Shown piece by piece: positions 15,275 to 22,863 of a stretch of 50,309 bases of DNA. The stretch is from the NCBI GenBank assembly GCA_938045815.1, contig CALIBI010000031.1:1-50309 (forward strand), in the 5' to 3' direction. Position 1 is the stretch's first letter. Every line of letters begins with the position of its first letter. Both the position numbers and the translations under genes were made by a program. A model generated the notes under the pieces. That model searched no databases. It saw nothing but the letters and a program-made list of their open reading frames with translations, and was not told where the DNA came from. Origin of the DNA: an uncultured Sulfolobales archaeon (GTDB taxonomy: Archaea; Thermoproteota; Thermoprotei_A; Sulfolobales; NBVN01).

Positions 15275-15901
15275 ATGTCTCCTGAGAAGGAGACGGTAGG
15301 GGCTGCTCTACGGAAGCTAATAATCTACATAGTAATTGCGGTATTAATTATGGGAGTTCTTAACTGGTTCTTCAACTACTTAATACCAGACTTAGTCGAG
15401 AAGAATAAGGCGTTAGAAGGGCTGCTCGTGATAAGGGATTTCCAGCCATACGTGTATATCTTAGTAGCTTTACTGATCGGTTGGTTAATTATCTCTTCAA
15501 TAGCGTCGATGTTTTACGCTATGCTCACTCCTAAATACGGTCCTTCAGCTGCAGCAGCTGTCAGAAGCATCATTAAGATTCTGGGTATAGGTGCTTTGAT
15601 AGCAGGTATTGCGGGCGGTGTAGCCGGCGGTGCTGCAGGAGTAGCTTTAGGAGGTTTTATAGGTTTAGTGGTAGGTTTCGCGACACAGCAAGTTCTTGGT
15701 CAAGCAGTTTCCGGGATGTTCTTACTTCTTGCGAGACCGTTTAAGATAGGTGACGTAATAGATGCTGCAGGAGAGAGTGAGGTTGAGGTAATAGATATAG
15801 GGACTCTCTTCACAGTCGCTAAAAGGAAGGACGGTAATACTGTGCTAATACCTAGCACAGCCTTAATAGGTCAGAAGATAGTCATAAGAAAACAAACATA
15901 G
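15275..15901 (+). CDS. Small MscS-family mechanosensitive channel
   Basis: A 208-aa membrane protein with three or four helices. It ends in the MscS pore helix and beta domain: a Gly/Ala-rich helix (about 110-140), then GFATQQVLGQAVSGMFLLL and RPFKIGDVI. It is shorter than E. coli MscS (286 aa) because the large C-terminal alpha/beta cage is nearly absent. The role is release of solutes during osmotic downshock. A TATA-like AAAATATATAAGG lies about 35-45 nt upstream of the ATG, shared back-to-back with the glycosyltransferase gene. Confidence 0.85.
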   Translation: MSPEKETVGAALRKLIIYIVIAVLIMGVLNWFFNYLIPDLVEKNKALEGLLVIRDFQPYVYILVALLIGWLIISSIASMFYAMLTPKYGPSAAAAVRSIIKILGIGALIAGIAGGVAGGAAGVALGGFIGLVVGFATQQVLGQAVSGMFLLLARPFKIGDVIDAAGESEVEVIDIGTLFTVAKRKDGNTVLIPSTALIGQKIVIRKQT

Positions 15902-15947
15902 TTTCCCCTAATCAAATCCTCTTTATTTAAAGTGAGTTAGGAATTAG

Positions 15948-15971
15948 CCTTTATTTTCTTGACCTCAAGAA
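15948..15971 (+). promoter_or_regulatory. Promoter and dyad upstream of the polyferredoxin-AOR operon
   Basis: A TATA-like CTTTATTTTC (15948-15957) is overlapped by the perfect inverted repeat TTCTTGA-CC-TCAAGAA (15956-15971). It lies 16 nt before the start TTG 15988. A protein bound to a dyad between the TATA box and the start codon would block transcription, so this is a candidate repressor site. Confidence 0.4.
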
Positions 15972-15987
15972 TTATTGGGGGTTATGT

Positions 15988-16482
15988 TTGAAGATATGGA
16001 TACTGAGGGATTATTCTAGGTGTGTAGGTTGCAGGTTATGTGAGATAGAGTGTTCGCTAAGACACGAAGGCATCATATGGCCTGCGGCTTCAAGAATAAG
16101 AATCCATGAATACATCTACGGGTTCCCAATACCGTACTTGTGTGTTCAGTGTGATGACTACCCATGCGTTGCTTCATGCCCTACTAAAGCCTTAAGTGTG
16201 TCTGAGACTGGTGCGGTGTTAGTGAATGAAGATCTGTGTGTGATGTGTGGGTCGTGTGTGAATGTTTGTCCCGGGAAAATACCTAGAATGGTGAATGGTA
16301 AGAAAGCTGTCATAATATGTGATTTATGTGGTGGGAATCCAGCGTGTGTGGAGGTTTGTGAGTCTATGGGTTTCAACGCATTAAAACTAGTACGCAAACC
16401 TGCCGGGGAAGTTGTTAAAGCTTACTTGACTAACCCACACAAGTCTTCAAGAGATCTAGCTAGGAAGTTAAGTGTGTTTTGA
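15988..16482 (+). CDS. Polyferredoxin electron-transfer subunit of an AOR-family oxidoreductase
   Basis: This 164-aa HycB/DmsB-like protein has four cysteine clusters: CVGCRLCEIEC, CVQCDDYPCVASCP, CVMCGSCVNVCP and CDLCGGNPACVEVC, enough for about four [4Fe-4S] centres. It lies 13 nt before an AOR-family gene. This matches enzymes in which a polyferredoxin partners the tungsten subunit (Pyrococcus furiosus WOR5, Aromatoleum AOR). It should carry electrons from the pterin centre to a soluble carrier. The start is TTG 15988 with a G-rich Shine-Dalgarno-like site at 15977-15981. An ATG at 15984 opens only an 11-codon frame and is not used. Confidence 0.9.
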   Translation: MKIWILRDYSRCVGCRLCEIECSLRHEGIIWPAASRIRIHEYIYGFPIPYLCVQCDDYPCVASCPTKALSVSETGAVLVNEDLCVMCGSCVNVCPGKIPRMVNGKKAVIICDLCGGNPACVEVCESMGFNALKLVRKPAGEVVKAYLTNPHKSSRDLARKLSVF

Positions 16483-16495
16483 GAGGTGTTGTTGA

Positions 16496-18361
16496 GTGTT
16501 TGGTTTCTGGGGAAGGCTTCTCGATATAAACCTAAGTACTGGTGCTACTAAAGTAGTTGAAGTTCCTGAAGAGATTTTCAGGAAGTACGTAGGTGGTAGG
16601 GGTCTCGCTGCCTGGATCTTGTGGAGAGAGTTAGGTTCTAGGTGGGAATTCATAGATCCTTTAGGACCTGAAAATATTCTCTTAGTTCTTACAGGTCCTC
16701 TCACAGGCTATTACCCAGGGATTAAGCTAGTTGTTTCTGGTAAGTCTCCCCAGAGCGGGGGTGTGATTGGTTCTACAGTATCTAGTGAGTTAGGTGTTGA
16801 ACTTAAGTCAGCAGGGTATGATGGACTCATGCTGAGAGGGAGTTCCGAGAAACCGGTCTACGTATACGTAGATGATGATGGGGTGCAAATCCGGGATGCT
16901 ACCTCATTATGGGGTTTGGGAGGTCTTAAGCTTGCTGAGGCTTTAAATGATTTACTCTATAAGGACATGAAGATAGAGCGTGGTCTTGATACCTTGCCTA
17001 GCTACATTTACGTAGGGCCTGCAGGCGAGAACACTGTCAGAACTTCAGTAGTTATGAGTAAACACACTCACGCTGCCGGGTATGGAGGCTACGGTGCTGT
17101 TATGGGTTCTAAGAAGATTAAAGCTGTAGTAGCTAAGGGATTCGGTCCTTTACCTAGGGTGAGTAACTGGGGTGAGGTGATCGAGTTAAGGAAAGAAATA
17201 CTGAGAGAGCTCAGTAACAGAATGAGGATTTTCAGATACTGGGGAACTACTGAGGGGCTTTGGTATACGGGCTACGTTACGAGCTCCGAACCAGTGAGAA
17301 ACTGGTTAGAGGAATGGCATGATGTAAGGTCTTTTAGTCATGAGGAAGCTGAGAGGAAGTGCTGGGTCAGGAATTTATGGAGTGATTGGGGTTGTCCCAC
17401 TTCGTGCATGAAGTTAAGTAGAGTCTCCGAAGATGCGAGACCTTACGTAACTGACGGACCTGACTACGAGATGGGGGCTTACCTGGGAAGCAACCTAGGG
17501 GTTTTCGATATAGAATCAGTAGTTAAGTTATCAGCACTAGCTGATGAATTAGGGCTTTGCGGGATACAAACCGGGAATGTGATAGGGTTCGCTATAGAAC
17601 TCTTTGAGAGAGGTTATTTGACTAGGGATGACGTAGGTTGTGAACTCAGGTGGGGAAATACTGACTGCATAACGGAGATACTTCACGACATAGCTTACAG
17701 AAGAGGTCTTGGCGCCATACTAGCTGAGGGAACCTACAGAGCCGCGTTGAAACTCAGTGAAAGAGTAGGTGTAGATCTACTAAAATACGGTGTTCAGGTT
17801 AAGGGTGTTGCGGTAGGAGCTCACGGCATAAGGAGTGGTTTAGATTATCCGCAGAAAATAGCTTACGCGGGATCCGTGCAGGGGGGAGACCATACATCGA
17901 CTGCTGGCACTCCTCTCAAGTCCACTGAATCTGAGGCGTTCACAGCCTTCCTAGATAGCGCCGTAATATGCTTCTTCAACACAGTAGATACTGTGAAGCT
18001 AATCAAATACTTAAACGCTGTGACTGGTTGGGGATTTAGTGAGGAAGACGTCTACTTGAGTGGGGTGAGGATATTAACTATTCAACGCGTTCTCTTACTC
18101 CTAGGAGGTCCTGATGTTTTCTGGGATCCTAGAATACATGATGATAATCCTGAGAGATTCTACGAGCCGCTTACGTCAGGACCGAAGAAGGGTGAAGCTC
18201 CCAGGAGAGAAGATGTAAAGATTGAGTTGATTAAGTATTATGAGGAGCTAGGATGGGATGAGTTAGGGGTACCTAAGGAGGAAACGTTAATGAAGCTAGG
18301 TGTGAGTGAATTAATTAGGGAAGTTGAGAGAGTTAGGGTGAGGATCAACCTCAATGCATAA
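16496..18361 (+). CDS. Aldehyde:ferredoxin oxidoreductase (AOR) family tungsten/molybdenum enzyme
   Basis: This 621-aa AOR-family catalytic subunit oxidises aldehydes to acids with ferredoxin-like acceptors, using a bis-pterin tungsten (or molybdenum) centre. Family landmarks are the N-terminal GRLLDINLSTG, YVGGRGLAAW, GGYGAVMGSKKIKAV (197-211), and the pterin-contact segments around LADELGLC (348-355) and LDSAVICFF (486-494). The [4Fe-4S] site normally reads CxxCxxxC plus a distant Cys. Here it is Asp297-x2-Cys300-x3-Cys304 with Cys492, so the first ligand is aspartate. GTG 16496 is set by GAGAGGTG at 16481-16488. The gene is flanked by a polyferredoxin and overlaps a MoaD-like gene. Aldehydes from amino-acid fermentation are plausible substrates. 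Confidence 0.92.
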   Translation: MFGFWGRLLDINLSTGATKVVEVPEEIFRKYVGGRGLAAWILWRELGSRWEFIDPLGPENILLVLTGPLTGYYPGIKLVVSGKSPQSGGVIGSTVSSELGVELKSAGYDGLMLRGSSEKPVYVYVDDDGVQIRDATSLWGLGGLKLAEALNDLLYKDMKIERGLDTLPSYIYVGPAGENTVRTSVVMSKHTHAAGYGGYGAVMGSKKIKAVVAKGFGPLPRVSNWGEVIELRKEILRELSNRMRIFRYWGTTEGLWYTGYVTSSEPVRNWLEEWHDVRSFSHEEAERKCWVRNLWSDWGCPTSCMKLSRVSEDARPYVTDGPDYEMGAYLGSNLGVFDIESVVKLSALADELGLCGIQTGNVIGFAIELFERGYLTRDDVGCELRWGNTDCITEILHDIAYRRGLGAILAEGTYRAALKLSERVGVDLLKYGVQVKGVAVGAHGIRSGLDYPQKIAYAGSVQGGDHTSTAGTPLKSTESEAFTAFLDSAVICFFNTVDTVKLIKYLNAVTGWGFSEEDVYLSGVRILTIQRVLLLLGGPDVFWDPRIHDDNPERFYEPLTSGPKKGEAPRREDVKIELIKYYEELGWDELGVPKEETLMKLGVSELIREVERVRVRINLNA

Positions 18362-18584
18362 GATATGCGTTAAAGCTGTAGGTCTGCTTGATGAAGTAGT
18401 CTGCGTAGAGATAGAGGAATGTGTTAGTGTAGGAGATTTAATAATGAAGATTTTCAGCATGAAAGATATTAAGGCAAGCTTAGAAGCAATGATTGTGAGT
18501 GACGGGTTTAAAACCCTGGAACTCTCTGAGAACGCCTGCTCCTACAAGGAGCTCGTGATTTATAGGGTTTTTCGAGGAGGCTAA
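18354..18584 (+). CDS. MoaD/ThiS-like ubiquitin-fold protein ending in Gly-Gly, coupled to AOR
   Basis: This 76-aa protein overlaps the AOR gene by 8 nt, so its translation is coupled to that enzyme. Its pattern of alternating strands and one helix (EECVSVGDLIMKIFSMKD), and especially the C-terminal FRGG, fit a beta-grasp sulfur carrier of the MoaD/ThiS type. The Gly-Gly end would be activated by an E1-like enzyme. Sequence similarity to the canonical MoaD at 25109 is weak. Likely roles are a dedicated sulfur donor for the pterin of this AOR, or an archaeal ubiquitin-like modifier. The fold is inferred from length, the Gly-Gly tail and context. Confidence 0.72.
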   Translation: MHKICVKAVGLLDEVVCVEIEECVSVGDLIMKIFSMKDIKASLEAMIVSDGFKTLELSENACSYKELVIYRVFRGG

Positions 18585-18630
18585 CCCCTAACGCATTTAA
18601 AGCTTATTTAGCCAAGTCCTCAGTATTTAG

Positions 18631-20166
18631 TTGGTGTTTTCTGTGTACGTGAGTGTGACTCCAGAAATAGCTGTTGAGGGTTTAACTAAGTTTGCTGGTG
18701 GTTTAGGAGTTCTTGAGGGAGATAAGCTCGTTGAGGCAGGACTCATGGGTATAGATTATGCCGTCATCACAATGCATTATCCTGAGGGCTACGTCACATA
18801 CGATATAAGTAATGGGGATCTCGCTGAAGCTAATGATGATTGGGTAATCTCCAACGGACATAGTCTCAGTACCTTAACAATAAGAGTTAGAGGAGAGGTA
18901 GTGACGCTAGAGCCCGTGCTCTTCGAGGTATTCAGATCTAAGTTAATCTTGTTGAAGGTTTTGGACCCTTACTGGGCAGTAACACTCACTAAGAAGCTGT
19001 ACATAGAGAAGAACACGGAAGAGATGTTTCTTAAGTATACAGTCTTAAGTAAGGGGGCTGCAGCATTAATTGAGTCTGGTCTGCTGGGAAGTATTGATGA
19101 GGTGCATCTACAAGAAAGCTTCGCGGGGATGACAGCTTTTGTTCTCAAGGACTTATCTAGAGTTAAGTTCGTGACTCACTCACCAGGTCCTTGGGCACAC
19201 CCAATAATCCATAAAGAGTGGTTACTTTCTGAGTTCGACTCGGAGAAGCTTAAGGAATGTATTAGAGACAACTACGTAAACCTAACTGAGTGCGTAATTA
19301 GGTTAGTACCTAAGAGTTACGTAGTATCGAAGAAACAACTGAAAGTGATGAGGAACATAATACCTAGCACCGCTGACAGACTTACGGATGCTACGAACGG
19401 GGTTAGCTTAAGTAGGTGGTGTGATAAAGAGGTGCTAGATTATGTTTCAAGAGATGACAAAGACTTAGAGAAGTTTGTTAAGATTAAGCAGAAACTTAGA
19501 GAAGAGCTAATTAAGTATCTTAGAGAAGCAGGCTATAGTAAGTTGCCAGAACCTGGAACTCCTATAGTCTCATGGGTTAGGAGAATAGTCAAGTATAAGA
19601 GACCTTACTTCGTAACTAGGTTCATAGAAGATAATAAAGACTTAAATGTCTTCTTCGTTTTGGGAGGTAAACCACATCCTCAAGACATGTATGGAAGAAT
19701 GTACGCGAAAGAATTCCTCAGATTATCAAGAGAGTATAAGAACGTAATATACTTAAACAATTACGACCTAGAAAGTGCTAAGTACATATTGAGGGGTTCT
19801 GACCTACTCCTCTTCACACCATTTCCGGGCTGGGAAGCTTCAGGCACTAGCTTCATGAAAGCAGGAGTTAACGGTACCCCCACACTAGCCTCAAAAGATG
19901 GTGCTGTGCTAGAGATGATTAAAGATGAGTATAACGGCTGGCTTTTCGGTAAGGATATATACGAGTTCATAGATATATACACTAGCCATAAAGCTAACGA
20001 AATAGATGAGGAAGAGTATGAGGAATTCAGTAAGAAGTTAAGCTATATAGTCAACACGTACCTAGATAGTCCAGAAAAGTACTTCAGGGTCTCAGTAAAT
20101 GCCGCTAAGATCTTTGTGAGGTTAGCTGATATTAGGAATACTTTATTCAGACTAATTTCAGGTTAA
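18631..20166 (+). CDS. Alpha-glucan (maltodextrin) phosphorylase, GT35 family
   Basis: This 511-aa enzyme should cleave maltodextrins with phosphate to glucose 1-phosphate, feeding imported oligosaccharides into glycolysis with an energy saving. GT35 signatures are ATNGVSLSRWC (254-264), SWVRRIVKYKR (314-324), LGGKPHPQD (344-352) and EASGTSFMKAGVNG (402-415), where Lys410 matches the lysine that binds pyridoxal phosphate. It belongs to the short archaeal/bacterial phosphorylases, which lack much of the N-terminal regulatory part of the 800-aa enzymes. Start TTG 18631 or GTG 18634 follows a TATA-like TTTAAAGCTTATTTAG. The 3' end overlaps the convergent GPN GTPase gene by 9 nt. Confidence 0.88.
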   Translation: MVFSVYVSVTPEIAVEGLTKFAGGLGVLEGDKLVEAGLMGIDYAVITMHYPEGYVTYDISNGDLAEANDDWVISNGHSLSTLTIRVRGEVVTLEPVLFEVFRSKLILLKVLDPYWAVTLTKKLYIEKNTEEMFLKYTVLSKGAAALIESGLLGSIDEVHLQESFAGMTAFVLKDLSRVKFVTHSPGPWAHPIIHKEWLLSEFDSEKLKECIRDNYVNLTECVIRLVPKSYVVSKKQLKVMRNIIPSTADRLTDATNGVSLSRWCDKEVLDYVSRDDKDLEKFVKIKQKLREELIKYLREAGYSKLPEPGTPIVSWVRRIVKYKRPYFVTRFIEDNKDLNVFFVLGGKPHPQDMYGRMYAKEFLRLSREYKNVIYLNNYDLESAKYILRGSDLLLFTPFPGWEASGTSFMKAGVNGTPTLASKDGAVLEMIKDEYNGWLFGKDIYEFIDIYTSHKANEIDEEEYEEFSKKLSYIVNTYLDSPEKYFRVSVNAAKIFVRLADIRNTLFRLISG

Positions 20167-20910
20167 GTCTCCACACGCGCAGAATACTTCATGAATCACC
20201 GAATATAGCGAGACAAAACCTTCCTCAGTAACAGCTGAAACAGTTATTATGCGGGTGGGTATCGCGTACATGTTCAAGATCCTTACAAGCTCGCTCGCTA
20301 ACTCACTAAGCAATCCATTACTTTGAGTCAATCTCTCCGCAATACTACCTATCTCCTCAGAAAAAGTTTTCCTTAATTGTTGTTTGAGGAGATCTGACTT
20401 ACTGAGAACAGGTACTACTGGAGCGTCTAGTCTCAACCGCACCACCAAGCCCATCAGATAAGTTACGATGGCTTCAACAGGGGACTCACGCGTAGTTACG
20501 TCGTTAAGGTAAACAACTATAGTTGGAGCAATCTTCCTAAGCACACTAATCACCTTAGGTCCTGAATCTCTCAGTAGAAATAGTTCACTCAGACCCGGCG
20601 TATCTACGAGCACGTAATCGCTATCCAGTCTTTTCAAGTTATTTAGTAATTCTCCAACATTATCAGCCACCATATCAGCAGCTCTTATCATCGCGCCGTT
20701 AGGACCTAGACCCTCTTCACTCAACAGCTTCTTAAAGTCTACTAAACAACGCACATCAAAATCAGGCTCGTAAGGAAGCTTTTCTACCGCTGGATCAAGG
20801 TTTACAATACTGACTCTCATATTAAATTCTCTCCTAAGCCACCTACTAAAAGCTGATGTAAGAGACGTTTTGCCGGATGCTCCAGGCCCGGTGAAGACAA
20901 TTATCCTCAC
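20158..20910 (-). CDS. GPN-loop GTPase (XAB1/Gpn family)
   Basis: This 250-aa archaeal GTPase belongs to the SIMIBI class. The P-loop is GPGASGKTS (8-16), the eponymous insertion GPN is at residues 69-71 (LGPNGAM), switch II is DTPG, and the base-recognition loop is LSKSD. Eukaryotic relatives assemble RNA polymerase II; the archaeal role is not settled. It begins with ATG and shares a short intergenic region with the divergent small gene at 20990, where a 22-nt dyad lies. Its end overlaps the phosphorylase gene by 9 nt. Confidence 0.92.
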   Translation of the reverse strand: MRIIVFTGPGASGKTSLTSAFSRWLRREFNMRVSIVNLDPAVEKLPYEPDFDVRCLVDFKKLLSEEGLGPNGAMIRAADMVADNVGELLNNLKRLDSDYVLVDTPGLSELFLLRDSGPKVISVLRKIAPTIVVYLNDVTTRESPVEAIVTYLMGLVVRLRLDAPVVPVLSKSDLLKQQLRKTFSEEIGSIAERLTQSNGLLSELASELVRILNMYAIPTRIITVSAVTEEGFVSLYSVIHEVFCACGDLT

Positions 20911-20951
20911 ACACCCACACCTTATAGTAGAATAGTTAAGAGGAAGTTAAG

Positions 20952-20973
20952 CTTATCTTTCTTGAAAGATAAG
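20952..20973. promoter_or_regulatory. 22-nt perfect dyad between divergent genes
   Basis: CTTATCTTTC-TT-GAAAGATAAG is a perfect 10-bp inverted repeat with a 2-nt centre. It sits 41 nt upstream of the GPN GTPase start and 16 nt before the start of the gene at 20990. It may be an operator controlling one or both genes, or a hairpin in the leader of the small gene. Confidence 0.5.
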
Positions 20974-20989
20974 TATTAAGGGAGTTAAA

Positions 20990-21289
20990 ATGAGGAGCGT
21001 AGTTAACGTAGGTATTAAGGAGATTAAGGAATCAGAAAACTTATACGACGTGATACTTTCTATAAAGTACGTGGATAGAAGCTACGAGCTATGTCTTCAC
21101 AGAATCACGCAGAAGGTTGCCAGCGTAGAAGCTGACCTGAGAGGGGACTACCTCTATATCAGGTTGGTGAATGAGAGAAACGAAGGATTCGCAACATGCT
21201 GCATACATGTAAAACACTTAGAGAGCGGTTGTATGGAATGCCCCTCGCTACTCTTACCTCCATCCAAGACCGGTTGTGAGGGTTCATAA
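20990..21289 (+). CDS. Unknown small protein with C-terminal cysteines
   Basis: I do not recognise this 99-aa protein. It has alternating strand-like segments in the first 75 residues and a Cys-rich end (Cys-Cys, then CMEC, then a last Cys), which could bind a metal. Support for a real gene comes from ATG with GGGAG about six nt upstream, a conserved-looking spacing to its neighbours and a strong dyad in front. It lies between a GPN GTPase gene (divergent) and the thiamine regulator gene (same direction, 55 nt downstream). No function is proposed. Confidence 0.65.
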   Translation: MRSVVNVGIKEIKESENLYDVILSIKYVDRSYELCLHRITQKVASVEADLRGDYLYIRLVNERNEGFATCCIHVKHLESGCMECPSLLLPPSKTGCEGS

Positions 21290-21344
21290 GGATTCTCTAG
21301 AGTTTTCGTGGTATCTTTAAAGTTTTTATTATTAATTCTATTTA

Positions 21345-22262
21345 TTGGTGGTGGGTCTGTTACCACATGAGCTGGTTAGCGAGCTTATAGTACCTGAGTT
21401 GAGGGGTCTCTTAGCACATAAATTAAGTGAGAAGGGTTTCGGTCAGTTACGTATATCTAAGTTTCTAGGGATTTCTCAACCAATGGTTAGTAAGTACATG
21501 AGTATTGGTCCTCCTGAGTATCTTAAGAGGCTTGAGAGTCTAGGTTTAGACACGAACGAGGTTATGAGAACTGTGGAGATTTTGGTGGAGAAGGTTGCGA
21601 ACGAGAATTATCACGGGTATTTGGAACTGATGAGTGGTTTTCTTAATTCTCTTTTGAGGAGAGGCTTGCTCTGCGAAACACATAAGAAGATATCACCTAA
21701 CGTCCCGAGAGATTGTGAGGTGTGTTTTAAACTGTTTGAGGAGGTCAGCGACCCTTATGTAGAGGAGGTTAAGGTAGCGTATGAAATACTGAGTTTTCAT
21801 CCCAAGGGTTACGAGATAGTTCCTGAGGTAGGCATGAATATAGTTTCAGCTCCCCCCAACGCGAAAGACTTTAGAGACGTAGCAGGATTCTCCGGCAGGA
21901 TAGTGAGGTCAAACAATAAAGTGGTGGCTGTGGGAGAGCCTGTTAAGGGCGGTAGTAAACACACTGCAAGCATACTACTTAAGATCATGAGTAAATTCCC
22001 CAACATAAGAGCTGCTGTGGTGATTAAGTACGATGATAAGTGTATTAGTAGGTTAAGTTCCGCGGGATTAAATGTAGTTAATACAGGGCCGCATCAATCA
22101 ATCAACGCGTTCTTCACCTCCCTAGAAAGGGTAGTGAGTGAATTGAGTAAGGAGCCTGACGCGGTAGCAGACGCAGGTGGCTTAGGCATAGAGCCTGTAA
22201 TCTACGTTTTCTCACTAAGTGCTATAAATGCTGTTAAAAAAGCACTTATGTGTGTTGAGTGA
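21345..22262 (+). CDS. thiR: ThiR-type thiamine regulator: HTH domain plus ThiN domain
   Basis: This 305-aa protein joins an N-terminal helix-turn-helix (about residues 25-55, ISKFLGISQPMVSKYM) to a C-terminal ThiN domain (about 135-300), which in other proteins makes thiamine phosphate. HTH-ThiN fusions without ThiD are the archaeal repressor ThiR, which senses thiamine phosphate and controls thiamine synthesis and transport genes. Between the domains a stretch with CETHKK and CEVC may bind metal. The convergent neighbour is a YkoEDC-type transporter, an expected ThiR target. The start is TTG 21345, with GTG codons just after as alternatives, behind an A+T-rich promoter. A remaining catalytic ThiN role cannot be excluded. 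Confidence 0.85.
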   Translation: MVVGLLPHELVSELIVPELRGLLAHKLSEKGFGQLRISKFLGISQPMVSKYMSIGPPEYLKRLESLGLDTNEVMRTVEILVEKVANENYHGYLELMSGFLNSLLRRGLLCETHKKISPNVPRDCEVCFKLFEEVSDPYVEEVKVAYEILSFHPKGYEIVPEVGMNIVSAPPNAKDFRDVAGFSGRIVRSNNKVVAVGEPVKGGSKHTASILLKIMSKFPNIRAAVVIKYDDKCISRLSSAGLNVVNTGPHQSINAFFTSLERVVSELSKEPDAVADAGGLGIEPVIYVFSLSAINAVKKALMCVE

Positions 22263-22264
22263 AG

Positions 22265-22801
22265 TTACCTCCTAATACTGAGACCAACAGAAGATGCTAC
22301 AGCACCGTAAATAGCTCCACTAACACATGCTGCTAAAAACCATAAACCCATCTCAATAGGTCCTCCAATTACCCCGAAAAGAAGCGCGTCTAGAGCAACA
22401 GCAGGAATACCTGCTAGTGCCCCAGCAACAGCACCCGAAAACACGTCCCAGCGACCATACCTAAATATCATGTAGCCCAACTCGGAAGCAAGACCCTGCG
22501 TAAACCCATAAATAACGTTGGTTATGCCGCCAGCAGGAGCTATTAGAGTCTCTACGAGAGATCCTATAAGCTCTCCCAAAAACGCCGAGAATGGTTTCTT
22601 TATTAAGGAAGCTGCTAGCGGAGCTCCAATGAACCACAACCCATAACTAATTACCCTAGCACCTACGGGTCCTGCCAGAGCTTCCGACACGTTATACAAA
22701 GTCCAAGTAGCAGTAAATATAACTCCACTCACAACCCCTGTCACTGCCAGTAGGGCTAGATCTATACTCGTGAATTTGGTTGTTCTCATGAGGACCACCA
22801 T
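22265..22801 (-). CDS. ECF transporter substrate-binding membrane subunit, YkoE family (thiamine precursor)
   Basis: This 178-aa integral membrane protein has five or six helices and is the substrate-capture (S) component of an energy-coupling-factor transporter. The pattern WTLYNVSEALAGPVGA, then YGLWFIGAPLAASLI, then LGELIGSLVE and TQGLASELGYMIFRY resembles YkoE, which imports hydroxymethylpyrimidine or thiamine. The adjacent T and A components and the facing ThiR gene support this. It has its own upstream AT-rich region of 62 nt after the T component. ATG 22801 or the ATG four codons later may be used. Confidence 0.83.
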   Translation of the reverse strand: MVVLMRTTKFTSIDLALLAVTGVVSGVIFTATWTLYNVSEALAGPVGARVISYGLWFIGAPLAASLIKKPFSAFLGELIGSLVETLIAPAGGITNVIYGFTQGLASELGYMIFRYGRWDVFSGAVAGALAGIPAVALDALLFGVIGGPIEMGLWFLAACVSGAIYGAVASSVGLSIRR

Positions 22802-22809
22802 AATATAGT
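22800..22809. promoter_or_regulatory. Candidate ThiR site at the ykoE-like gene
   Basis: ATAATATAGT lies exactly at the start of the S-component gene. The same 10-mer occurs in opposite orientation in front of the ATPase gene of this transporter (25022-25031). Shared short motifs beside two genes of one transporter next to thiR could be operator half-sites, but both lie in AT-rich DNA. Confidence 0.25.
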
Positions 22810-22863
22810 ATAATCAGGAAATAAAAACATTTATTATTTAGTTATAAATCACAAACCTAGGGG

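Noticed and set aside
15984-16019. ATG 15984 as the start of the polyferredoxin gene
   Set aside because: It is out of frame and closes after 11 codons; TTG 15988 opens the full ferredoxin frame.
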